The notes beneath the pieces are model-generated. The model was not told the origin of the DNA. It ran no database searches and saw nothing but the letters and a program-made list of their open reading frames with translations. Shown one piece after another: positions 16,971 to 24,282 of a DNA stretch of 64,000 nucleotides. Numbering within the stretch: position 1 is the stretch's first letter; each line of letters begins with the position of its first letter. The stretch comes from an uncultured Eubacteriales bacterium. Its GTDB lineage: Bacteria; Bacillota; Clostridia; Christensenellales; Pumilibacteraceae. The DNA lies in contig UQSP01000001.1 in the NCBI GenBank assembly GCA_900543755.1, positions 79,121-143,120 on the forward strand. The letters are read 5' to 3'. The translations under genes and the position numbers were made by a program.

Positions 16971-18833
16971 ATGAAAGAACTTAAGCAAAAAATTTCGCTG
17001 AGAAACACTTTTACCGTTGCGGGATCTGACATAATCCGCGTTTCGCACAATACCGTCGTAGACCTTGCGTCGGCGTTAAACGCGTGGATAGAATACGCCC
17101 GTTACATCGCTGTGGGTACGGGCACCGCGGCGGACGGTACAAGATTGGGGAATTATCTGTGTCAAAAGCGAACTCAGCTTGACGAGTATAATTCGGATCC
17201 GTCCAAAGGCGAACTTTTCGCGGCATATTCCATAAGGCTTACGGATAAAGACGTGGCGGCAGGTACCATAATTTCCGAAGCGGGTCTTACGCCGTTTGAA
17301 AACGGATGGCCGCTTGCCAATTACTCCTATTTCGGAGGAGTGACAAAGCGGGAGGGCGAAGACATCGTGATAAGGGCTGAAGTGAGGTTTGAATTTATTT
17401 CGGACAAGGTTCGTTTAGTAAGCGGAAACAACCTGCTTGCGGAAATCTTTTTGGGAATAAATTCTTTTTCGGGACACAAATACGAAATGGCTCACGGAAC
17501 CAATTATCACAAAACGGCCGTCATGCCGCGTTCGGCAGGCGATTTTACCGAACAATACGATACCGGAGCAAGATCTGCGGACAATAAACTGATTATGAAT
17601 GGGCGTTTCACTTCTTCGCCTTACGAATTAGTGATTATGATGGACGATAAGCCCGTTTTGCGCGGATTTTTTACAGAGTCTGCGCACGTGGAATCTTTAA
17701 GCGGATGGATAAGAACAAATTCAAGTGTGGAAATCAAGAACCGTCATGTGCTTGACGTCTATAACGTTAAACATCAGAGCCAGGCGATTTCAGACGTGTA
17801 TTGCACTCCTTACGTAAGCAGGGTCACCAAAGATTGTCCTCAGCTGTTTCCTTATAAGTTGCCTAAAAACTCGGCTTTAGTTACCGAGCCTTCAGGCGCT
17901 TTTACGGCTGTTACGGACGACAAGGAGATAAACGTTTATACGTTTGCCGATAATCAAGCCCGATTCGTTTACAAAATCCGGGGAACTTATCCTGCGGTAG
18001 ACGTGTGTTCGGACGGCAGCGTTTTTACGGGCGGCGACTGTCTTATTGCTTACTTTAAAAACGGAGAGGCAATCACCAAAAAAGAATTTCCCGAGTATTC
18101 TTCCGTCAGTAGAGTTTTAGCCGTTACAGAAGGCGGAATATATCAAATCGCGGTGCTTGCGGAAAATACGTTTTATCTTCTCGATTATTCCGAAGGGACT
18201 TTAAGCGTAAGGGAGTCTATTGCAAACGTGCCTGACGATTTTATGATGGTTAAACATGACGTCAGGTTCATCGATTACTGGACCGAAACAAACGCTTTGT
18301 ATAAATCCGCAGGCATAGGCGGCAATAATGCCAACAATGAAACACGACTCAAGTACTTTTGCGAACATGTCAACCTTCAAGTTCTTGAGGTTAAGGAAAG
18401 ATGGATGTTACTTAAACTTCTTTCTTCCGGAAGGCGGGCTTTATGCAATCGAGAAGATACCTTGATTATGTATCTTGAAGAGGGTGACGAAATTGTCTTC
18501 TGCGGAGAATTAGTGTTCATTTTTTCGGGCGGGCAGGTTAGAAAGGTTGTCAAATGGGGAACCTCTGTCCTTGCTGTTAAGGAAATACCGTTCGACGGGC
18601 AGGCGGCTAAGCCCAAATCGACAGCCTTTCTCGGCGGGTATCTGCTTTTTCTTTACGAAGACGGTACGGTCAAAACGTTTTATCCCGTGGAATACGGTAA
18701 AGTATTGTTTTGCCCATACGCTAACTTGACGGGCAGTATCACTTTCGACGCGGTTGTTGCGGACGACCCTATGACAGGCGGAAATGCCGTGGACGTAAAG
18801 TTTACGATTGATTACGGAGGTAACTCACAGTGA
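16971..18833 (+). CDS. Large tail/receptor-binding-like protein
   Basis: A 620-residue protein. The first about 100 residues carry the segment YIAVGTGTAADGTRLGNYLC, with the Gly-rich 'GTG...T-x-L' signature seen at the start of many phage tail-fibre or baseplate-attached proteins. Then follow a jelly-roll-like region (about 110-270) and, from about 300 to the end, propeller-like repeats (FTAVTDDKEINVYTFADNQ; VCSDGSVFTGGDCLIAYFKN; FIFSGGQVRKVVKWGTSVLA; FLGGYLLFLYEDGTVKTFYP). This makes it the third blade-repeat protein in a row. A receptor-binding role is likely from position and size but not proven. Confidence 0.55.
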   Translation: MKELKQKISLRNTFTVAGSDIIRVSHNTVVDLASALNAWIEYARYIAVGTGTAADGTRLGNYLCQKRTQLDEYNSDPSKGELFAAYSIRLTDKDVAAGTIISEAGLTPFENGWPLANYSYFGGVTKREGEDIVIRAEVRFEFISDKVRLVSGNNLLAEIFLGINSFSGHKYEMAHGTNYHKTAVMPRSAGDFTEQYDTGARSADNKLIMNGRFTSSPYELVIMMDDKPVLRGFFTESAHVESLSGWIRTNSSVEIKNRHVLDVYNVKHQSQAISDVYCTPYVSRVTKDCPQLFPYKLPKNSALVTEPSGAFTAVTDDKEINVYTFADNQARFVYKIRGTYPAVDVCSDGSVFTGGDCLIAYFKNGEAITKKEFPEYSSVSRVLAVTEGGIYQIAVLAENTFYLLDYSEGTLSVRESIANVPDDFMMVKHDVRFIDYWTETNALYKSAGIGGNNANNETRLKYFCEHVNLQVLEVKERWMLLKLLSSGRRALCNREDTLIMYLEEGDEIVFCGELVFIFSGGQVRKVVKWGTSVLAVKEIPFDGQAAKPKSTAFLGGYLLFLYEDGTVKTFYPVEYGKVLFCPYANLTGSITFDAVVADDPMTGGNAVDVKFTIDYGGNSQ

Positions 18834-19075
18834 GATTTTCTGATTCTTCGGTCATACTGGGTAAAGGCAGGTTAAGCAGCGCAAGAAGGGAAGATAACGG
18901 CGATACCGGATTTATATTGGATACGGGCGGCGCGCTGGTGTATAAAAAAATACCGGCGGGATCCCGTCAGCCGCTTTTTTCCGGAGCGCAGATTATCAGC
19001 TACGCCGACGACTGCTTTAAACTGACCCAAGGCAGGCTTGAACGCCGCGGAGGTTTTACCTATGTGCCCGATTGA
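18830..19075 (+). CDS. Small protein, unknown
   Basis: An 81-residue protein with a GTG start that overlaps the preceding stop (GTGA) and a well-spaced GGAGG. It begins MRFSDSSVILGKGRLSSARR and is beta-rich (ALVYKKIPAGSRQPLFSGAQ; FKLTQGRLERRGGFTYVPD). No family recognised. The overlap with the tail gene suggests a co-expressed virion or assembly part. Confidence 0.5.
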   Translation: MRFSDSSVILGKGRLSSARREDNGDTGFILDTGGALVYKKIPAGSRQPLFSGAQIISYADDCFKLTQGRLERRGGFTYVPD

Positions 19076-19217
19076 CGTAAAGCGCCTTAAATCATTGGTG
19101 GCGCGAAACAGACGAAGGTGCTATTATTACGCACAAAATTTAAAAGGAGAGAAAGACAATGAATATTTCAACATATATCCGCGGTCTTGTGAAAAAAACA
19201 AGCGGGGAAGCGAATGA
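19062..19217 (+). CDS. Possible small overlapping gene, 51 residues
   Basis: ATG at 19062 overlaps the end of the preceding gene and has CGGAGG ten bases upstream. The frame stays open for 51 codons, ending inside the next gene in another frame. The product is basic (MCPIDVKRLKSLVARNRRRC, then YYYAQNLKGEKDNEY). It is too short for a firm call; it may be chance. Confidence 0.25.
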   Translation: MCPIDVKRLKSLVARNRRRCYYYAQNLKGEKDNEYFNIYPRSCEKNKRGSE

Positions 19218-20094
19218 CGATACGGATTACGCGGATATTCTGGATAAAATAAACGAGATAAATTCCGCGAATAAGCTTCCCGAAAAGCCCGATTTGGGCG
19301 ACGGGATAACTTATGACCGTATAGAATATGACGCCCCCACCGACGAGGAGATAGAAAAAAACGCTCAGAATTCTCTGAAGGAGTATCAGCAATCCGGTAT
19401 TTCGTCCATCGAAAACGAAATTGCCGCTTTGCTCGAAAAATACACTTCGGATAAAACCGTCAATACTCAGGCTTACGAAAACACGCTTAAAAGCCTTAAC
19501 GAAGCTTACGAAAGCGCTATCGAGGCGGCAAACAACGACGCGATTAAGCGCGGATTGGCGCGTTCTTCCATTGCGCTTAACACAAACGCCGCCATAAACA
19601 GCGAAAAAGCCGAAAAGGCCGCCGCGGCGTCAGCGGAATACAACCGCCTCGACGCGGACCTCACAAGCAAAATCAACGGTCTGGAAGTCGAGCGTCAAAA
19701 AGCCATGGACGAATTCAATATTTCATACACGGCAAAACTTACCGAGGAGATAAACAAGCTTAAGGAACAGCGCGAAGAACTGAAAAACGAGGCGATAAAA
19801 TACAATAATTCGCTTGCCGAAAAAGAAGAAAGCGAGCGTATCGAGCGCGAAAAGGCGGAGTCCGACCTCTATTCGGAAGCGCTTTCCCAGGCTAAAGCCG
19901 AACGCGACCTTAAGGACAATCCCGGCGTGGCGGAGCAGGAAGCGAGATATCAGCAGATTTACGGTATCTTAAGGGATAAACTGCTTACCATGAGCGCACA
20001 GGAAGCGCAGAACGAAATAAGAAACAACAGCATTTATCGAACTTATCTTTCCGACGCGTACTTTTACAAGCTTTACGACGAGTTCGGCAGATAA
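19159..20094 (+). CDS. Coiled-coil virion protein (possible ejection/internal protein)
   Basis: A 311-residue, strongly charged, helical protein. After an acidic N-terminus (about 1-60) it has long alanine- and glutamate-rich helices (IENEIAALLEKYTSDKT; AINSEKAEKAAAASAEYNRL; KLTEEINKLKEQREELKNEA) and a compact C-terminal helix bundle. It has no membrane segment. In short-tailed phages, genes after the tail genes often encode helical ejection or internal core proteins; this fits by position and composition only. The ATG has AAAAGGAGAG upstream. Confidence 0.5.
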   Translation: MNISTYIRGLVKKTSGEANDDTDYADILDKINEINSANKLPEKPDLGDGITYDRIEYDAPTDEEIEKNAQNSLKEYQQSGISSIENEIAALLEKYTSDKTVNTQAYENTLKSLNEAYESAIEAANNDAIKRGLARSSIALNTNAAINSEKAEKAAAASAEYNRLDADLTSKINGLEVERQKAMDEFNISYTAKLTEEINKLKEQREELKNEAIKYNNSLAEKEESERIEREKAESDLYSEALSQAKAERDLKDNPGVAEQEARYQQIYGILRDKLLTMSAQEAQNEIRNNSIYRTYLSDAYFYKLYDEFGR

Positions 20095-20146
20095 TATTTC
20101 TTTCATCAGGGGCGGGCGGCGGGAATAAAAATCGGGAGGATAAAGA

Positions 20147-20650
20147 ATGGAAGGAATTATAAACTCTGTAAGTAAGCTGTTCGGGACATACGGATTCAGG
20201 TCCGCGACTATCGTGATTGCAACGGTGGTAATAGTCAATCTGATCAAAAAGCCCATTGTAAAAAAGGCGGAGCGTCTTGCTGCCGACTGCGGGCTGGACA
20301 AATCGATCGTGACCAAATACATAACCGTTCTGCCCGTTGGCGTAGCGTTCGTGCTGGAACTTTTAACCGAACTTGTTTTGAACAAATTCGCGGTTTTCAA
20401 CATTGATTACGCCGCAGTGGCGACGTCCGCAGTTCTTTACGGCGGGCTTGCGATAGCCACTTACGAAAGCGTAAAAAAGCAACTCGAAGCTTATGCGGCC
20501 AAGCACAATTCAACCGCTTCCGCTGTCGAAAAAAAGGAAAAGGAATCTGACCCCGCGGAGGACGGGTCCGCAGAAACGGATTCCGCTTCGCCCGAGAAAA
20601 ATTCCGATTCTTCCGTCACTTTTTCGGCAAACGGACCTATGGACCTGTAA
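20147..20650 (+). CDS. Holin-like small membrane protein
   Basis: A 167-residue protein with hydrophobic segments at about 18-33 (ATIVIATVVIVNLIKKP), about 60-80 (YITVLPVGVAFVLELL) and about 93-110 (AAVATSAVLYGGLAIATYES). A disordered, acidic tail of 45 residues follows. Two or three short membrane segments plus a charged tail at the end of a phage operon are typical of holins. There is, however, no endolysin gene beside it, so the usual partner is missing. The ATG follows GGGAGGA. Function inferred from form and place. Confidence 0.5.
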   Translation: MEGIINSVSKLFGTYGFRSATIVIATVVIVNLIKKPIVKKAERLAADCGLDKSIVTKYITVLPVGVAFVLELLTELVLNKFAVFNIDYAAVATSAVLYGGLAIATYESVKKQLEAYAAKHNSTASAVEKKEKESDPAEDGSAETDSASPEKNSDSSVTFSANGPMDL

Positions 20651-20671
20651 AAGCGGATAAACGGCGCTTAC

Positions 20672-20719
20672 AAAAAAAAGCTCTTACCCCGTATCTTATT
20701 TCGGGGTAGGGGCTTTTTT
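20672..20719. terminator. Bidirectional terminator between the phage block and the kinase gene
   Basis: AAAAAAGCTCTTACCCCG (20674-20691) pairs with CGGGGTAGGGGCTTTTTT (20702-20719) around a 10-base loop. T-runs flank the stem on both strands, so it can end both the rightward phage operon and the leftward kinase operon. Confidence 0.85.
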
Positions 20720-20823
20720 CGGTTTGTCTTAAAATCATCTGCTGTTTTCCGTTTTTTAATCGTCCGAGTTTTTTGACGTTTTGTGACTATAATTATTCCG
20801 TTTTTATTTGCGGTTAAAAAACT

Positions 20824-22524
20824 TTATTCGCACACTTCAAACATTTTTTTAAGGCGCAGCGCGGATTCCTTATGCGTTCTTTCCGTGCGCGACGTGCGGG
20901 GCGGAAAAGCGGGATTTTCCTTTTTTTCGTTTTCCTTTAAACTGCTTTCGGCAGATTCAATTACCTTGTTTTCTTTTTCCTGCGCGGAATCCGTTTGACT
21001 TTTTGAAACTTCGTTGCCGAAATCTTGTTGAAAGAATTTCTTTTTAAGCGCGTCGGGCGTTATTCTGTGTTTCAGTGAGGTGTCGCGGCGTATAAACGCG
21101 GCGGACGTGCGTTTGGTTATTTTTACTGCATTCAGGTTTTCTCCGATGTTTTCCGCATCGACCGTTTTTGTTTTTTCCGCATTAGTTTCCGTCTTGTCGG
21201 GTGGCCTAAAAGCCTTTGCGTTTACGGATTCAAATGCATTTTCGCGGCGCGGCTTTGTAGTTTCGTCGGAGTAAGTGTTTTTTAAATCATCCCGTTTGTC
21301 GGTTACGTTAAAGCCGTGTCCGATTGCGTCGTCGGTTTTTTCCTGCGAGCGGTTCGAAAATTCCTCGCTCGTAAAAGTTTCCTGTTCTTCGGCGTAGTCT
21401 GTGCTTTTAGTTTTATCTTCGCTTGTTCCGTCAAAAGTTTGTACCGCGGTTAAGTCATCGGCTGTTTGTGTATTGGACGTCTTTTCTTCGGAAGGGCGGA
21501 CGTAATTGCTTTTGCTTAAAACTGTCTTAAGGTCGGAAAAATCTTCGTTTTCTTCGCCCTTGTATATGTCCGCGGCAAAATCCTTGATTGTACGGTACCT
21601 GTCCTTTGCGAAAACAGCCAAAGCCTTCATAAGCGCTTTTTCGCGGAAAGAATCGATTTTTACGTTTAACTGCGACGGAGGGATTATCGTGTCGTCGTAC
21701 ATTCTTTGTATGCTTTCGGGCGGAAGCTGTCCCGTTATGCAGTAGTATATCGTCACGCCCAGCGCGTAAATATCCGTCCACGGACCTTGCTCGCCGTGAA
21801 GACGGTACTGTTCCTCGGGCGCGAACCCCTGTTTCAGAACTATCGATACGGATTGACCGCCTATGTTGGCGGCTTTGGACGCGCCGAAGTCAATGAGTTT
21901 CACTTCGTTGTTTTTGGTAATCAGAATGTTGTCGGGGGAGATGTCGCGATGTATAAGCCCCGTGGCGTGCACTTCTCCCAGCGACAGAATAACGGGTTTA
22001 AGTATGGCGAGAGTGGCGTCTATGTCAAGTTTTCCTTTGCGCCTTACGTATTTTTTAAGCGAGATGCCGTCAAGATACTCCATGACGATATAGGCGGTAT
22101 TGTTGGCCGAAAAAAAGTCGTAAACGCTTACTATTCCCGCCAGATTGTTGATGGAGGAGAGGTTTTTTGCTTCGTCTATGAAACGCTTTAATCCTCGGTT
22201 GGAGGCGGCGTAATTCTGTTTCGCGTTGATGATTATGCGGTTGGACCTGGGGTCACGCGATACGTATCCGCTGGGATAGTACTCCTTTATCGCCACTTTG
22301 ATTCCGCGCACGACGTCCCACGCCGCATAAGTTATCCCGAATCCGCCTTCGCCTATCGCTTTGTCTATAAGATAACGTTTCTGCAGCATCGAACGCTTCC
22401 CGAGCTGATGCGGAAGATTAGGCTCGTCGTCCGCTTTCTTTTTGCAAGCCTTGCAAACGCGGCGCTCGTCAAGGTCGCCGAAACAGTAAAGACATATATT
22501 TCGATTGTTCCTTATTTTTGGCAT
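20824..22524 (-). CDS. Cytoplasmic Ser/Thr protein kinase with N-terminal zinc ribbon
   Basis: A 566-residue Hanks-type kinase without a membrane helix or PASTA domains. Residues 11-27 hold two Cys pairs (C11-x2-C14, C24-x2-C27), a small zinc ribbon. The kinase domain follows: glycine loop GEGGFG (58-63), catalytic lysine in VAIKEYYP, LIHRDISPDNILI, LIDFGASK and the APEEQY activation-end motif, all intact. From about residue 330 to the end the chain is long, polar and low-complexity, probably disordered and a phosphorylation target. The ATG at 22524 is taken over the TTG at 22542, which lacks a ribosome binding site. It follows the phosphatase gene by 14 bases, so the two form a reversible phosphorylation pair. 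Confidence 0.85.
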   Translation of the reverse strand: MPKIRNNRNICLYCFGDLDERRVCKACKKKADDEPNLPHQLGKRSMLQKRYLIDKAIGEGGFGITYAAWDVVRGIKVAIKEYYPSGYVSRDPRSNRIIINAKQNYAASNRGLKRFIDEAKNLSSINNLAGIVSVYDFFSANNTAYIVMEYLDGISLKKYVRRKGKLDIDATLAILKPVILSLGEVHATGLIHRDISPDNILITKNNEVKLIDFGASKAANIGGQSVSIVLKQGFAPEEQYRLHGEQGPWTDIYALGVTIYYCITGQLPPESIQRMYDDTIIPPSQLNVKIDSFREKALMKALAVFAKDRYRTIKDFAADIYKGEENEDFSDLKTVLSKSNYVRPSEEKTSNTQTADDLTAVQTFDGTSEDKTKSTDYAEEQETFTSEEFSNRSQEKTDDAIGHGFNVTDKRDDLKNTYSDETTKPRRENAFESVNAKAFRPPDKTETNAEKTKTVDAENIGENLNAVKITKRTSAAFIRRDTSLKHRITPDALKKKFFQQDFGNEVSKSQTDSAQEKENKVIESAESSLKENEKKENPAFPPRTSRTERTHKESALRLKKMFEVCE

Positions 22525-22538
22525 GTTTTCACCGTCAG

Positions 22539-23591
22539 TCAATCGAGTTTTTCGTCGCCGTCATTTTTGGGCGCGTCAGTACAGGACGAAGCGGTTGCTT
22601 CTTCACTTTCCGTTTCGGCGTTTTTTGAAACAGGTGCCGAATCGTCAGGCGTAAGTCTGTTTTCTTCTTTGTCGGCTGAGTCGCCGGCATCGTTTTTGGC
22701 GTTTTCGGTATCTGAAGCCGCGTCTTCAGAGTTTGCGTTTTGTACTTCGGTTTCCTCGTCGCCGTCGTTTTGTATAAGGTTTCCGATTAAGCCTTCGTTG
22801 TTCTCTGTTTCGGTTAAGTCTTTCCGTTTGGCTTCATCAAGCGGCTCAGTATCGGTAAAACGCAATAATACCGCCGAATAATTGTCGTTGCTCTTGGGCG
22901 CGCGGCTTAAAACAAGCCCGACAAGACAGTCAAGCGCGCTTTGGGTGTCCGCGCAGGTTGACAAAACCTTTTCCATGTCGCGTTCGTATACGTATTCCCA
23001 GAATCCGTCCGTACAAACGATTAAGGAGTCTTCCGCGCTGCAATCGCGGTAAATTTTGAAATCGGGCTGAATGAAGTAATCCGACCCCAAAACGCGCGTA
23101 AGCTTGTTCTGGTCTTTATGCGTGCGGATTGCGGAATATTCGATTTCTCCGCGTTCGGCGGCAAGCCGCGCCAGGGAGTGGTCTTTTGAATAAAATTCAA
23201 GCGAGTTGGATTTAAAGAAATAAATGCGCGTGTCGCCCGCATGCGCCGCAATAAGATTTTTTCCGTCGGTAATCGCTACCGACAGGGTGGTGCAGCCGTT
23301 GCGCATTTCAGCCAGCTCGTTTTTTCTTTTATGAATGGCGTTGTGGGCGTGTTTGAAAAGCCTGTTCATAGTCGAACCCGAGAAAAATTCCTCTTCTTTT
23401 CTCACGGCTTTTATAAATCCGCGCAATACGCTTTTTACCGCAGTTTCGCCCGCGATTTCGCTGCCTTCGTATGCGCCAAGTCCGTCCGCAACCGCAACGC
23501 AGACAAAGTTGTCTTCTATCGCGAAGTCGGCATAGTCCTGATTATGCGGTCTTCCGCCTTTATCGGTTATTTTTGCGATGTTGAAATACAC
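22539..23591 (-). CDS. PP2C-type Ser/Thr protein phosphatase
   Basis: A 350-residue protein. The phosphatase domain fills the first about 240 residues with the metal-binding motifs in order: NQDYADF, CVAVADGLGAYEGSE, AHAGDTRIYFF, CTDGFWEYV and SNDNYSAVLLRF. The last about 105 residues are acidic and low-complexity, like the tail of the neighbouring kinase. It probably removes phosphates placed by that kinase. The start is a GTG preceded by AGGGGT; a strong promoter lies 35 bases upstream. No membrane segment. Confidence 0.87.
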   Translation of the reverse strand: MYFNIAKITDKGGRPHNQDYADFAIEDNFVCVAVADGLGAYEGSEIAGETAVKSVLRGFIKAVRKEEEFFSGSTMNRLFKHAHNAIHKRKNELAEMRNGCTTLSVAITDGKNLIAAHAGDTRIYFFKSNSLEFYSKDHSLARLAAERGEIEYSAIRTHKDQNKLTRVLGSDYFIQPDFKIYRDCSAEDSLIVCTDGFWEYVYERDMEKVLSTCADTQSALDCLVGLVLSRAPKSNDNYSAVLLRFTDTEPLDEAKRKDLTETENNEGLIGNLIQNDGDEETEVQNANSEDAASDTENAKNDAGDSADKEENRLTPDDSAPVSKNAETESEEATASSCTDAPKNDGDEKLD

Positions 23592-23625
23592 GTTTTACCC
23601 CTGTGGATTACTTTCTTATAAGACT

Positions 23626-23654
23626 ATTATATATTATCGCATTAAAATTATCAA
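23626..23654 (-). promoter_or_regulatory. Promoter of the phosphatase-kinase operon
   Basis: On the minus strand TTGATA (23654-23649) and TATAAT (23631-23626) are 17 bp apart, about 35 bases before the GTG start. Confidence 0.7.
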
Positions 23655-23992
23655 GTGTTTGAGTTTTTTTAAAATCAACGCTCGGTCGGAAGCGTATTTT
23701 TTATTTATATCGGATTTTACCTGCTCTTCGCATGCGCTGTCGAAATTAAAATTACGCAGGGGAAAGGAGTACTGTAAAAAATTCAGCGCAGTCGGTTTTT
23801 AAGATTTTTTTTATGATTGGATAAGGCATAAAATTTAAAAGTTAATCTACCTTTTGACGTCGCGGCAATTTTATAGGATTTGTTTGAGAGGTAATTGTGC
23901 GTTAAAAACGGCAAAAAAAGAGGAGGGCACATAATTTAAAGCCTGCAGGAAATAATTTCTTGCAAAATTTGTCGAAATAAAGTGTTTTATAT
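23655..23992. other. Intergenic region with one operator-like palindrome
   Basis: About 340 AT-rich bases between two divergent promoters. The only structure seen is an imperfect palindrome, GCAGGAAAT and ATTTCTTGC around a single A (23945-23963), 30 bases before the permease promoter; it may be an operator. Otherwise nothing. Confidence 0.35.
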
Positions 23993-24022
23993 TTGACAGA
24001 ATTGTGTAAATAGTGTTAAAAT
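23993..24022 (+). promoter_or_regulatory. Promoter of the riboswitch-controlled purine permease
   Basis: TTGACA (23993-23998) and TAAAAT (24017-24022) with an 18-bp spacer. Transcription would start near 24029, about 20 bases before the riboswitch. Confidence 0.75.
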
Positions 24023-24047
24023 ACATTCACAATCGAATTTCGTATGC

Positions 24048-24113
24048 GCCGATATAATATGAAGTACAGGGTTTCGTAGTTTCTACCAAACAGCCGGATG
24101 TTTGACTATCGGC
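24048..24113 (+). promoter_or_regulatory. Purine riboswitch aptamer, guanine type
   Basis: P1 is GCCGAT (24048-24053) with ATCGGC (24108-24113). Inside are the conserved ATATAAT, a P2 stem TATGAA/TTCGTA, the invariant junction GTTTCTACC, a P3 stem AAACA/TGTTT and the GACTA junction before P1. The pyrimidine that contacts the ligand is C (GAC, not GAT), which predicts guanine or hypoxanthine rather than adenine. L3 seems to be six bases (GCCGGA) rather than seven and lacks the usual CCGTAAA, while L2 keeps the GG that pairs with its CC. Ligand binding should favour the downstream terminator and switch the permease off. Confidence 0.85.
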
Positions 24114-24198
24114 GGCATTTTTCTTTTTTTTGCCGAGTGCAAAAGAGGGGAAAGTTGCCGTTTCCATAGGTCACGGAACCTTATGCCGAATTATGTAT

Positions 24199-24222
24199 CG
24201 CCGCTTTATACGGCGTTTTTTT
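24199..24222 (+). terminator. Riboswitch-controlled terminator
   Basis: CGCCG (24199-24203) pairs with CGGCG (24211-24215) around CTTTATA, followed by seven T. The 3' strand of aptamer P1 plus the next bases (CGGCGG, 24110-24115) is also complementary to CGCCG. That gives the expected antiterminator alternative: no ligand, P1 opens and frees transcription. Confidence 0.75.
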
Positions 24223-24282
24223 GTTTAGGATACAATCGGACAAGCTGTCCGCGGTATTAAAAACATTTAGGAGAGGTTTTTT

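Larger units (their letters stand above)
8005..20650 (+). mobile_element. Compact phage-derived head and short-tail gene block
   Basis: Fourteen genes on one strand, nearly all overlapping or separated by fewer than about 100 bases. The order is large terminase, two small proteins, portal, scaffold, major capsid, small protein, head-tail adaptor, three tail/propeller proteins, small protein, coiled-coil protein, holin-like protein. The order is that of a podovirus-like packaging, head and tail module. No integrase, recombinase, excisionase, repressor, DNA polymerase, primase, endolysin or contractile/long-tail genes are seen here or beside it. All reading frames are open. The block ends in a strong bidirectional terminator at 20672-20719. 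No direct repeat attachment sites were noticed at its edges, and base composition looks like that of the neighbouring host genes. Confidence 0.8.

Noticed and set aside
8005..20650. Complete inducible prophage
   Set aside because: No integrase, repressor, replication or endolysin gene is seen, and no attachment-site repeat flanks the block.
24048..24113. Adenine-type reading of the purine riboswitch
   Set aside because: The specificity base is C (GACTA), not T, and the gene downstream is an AzgA/PbuG-type permease.
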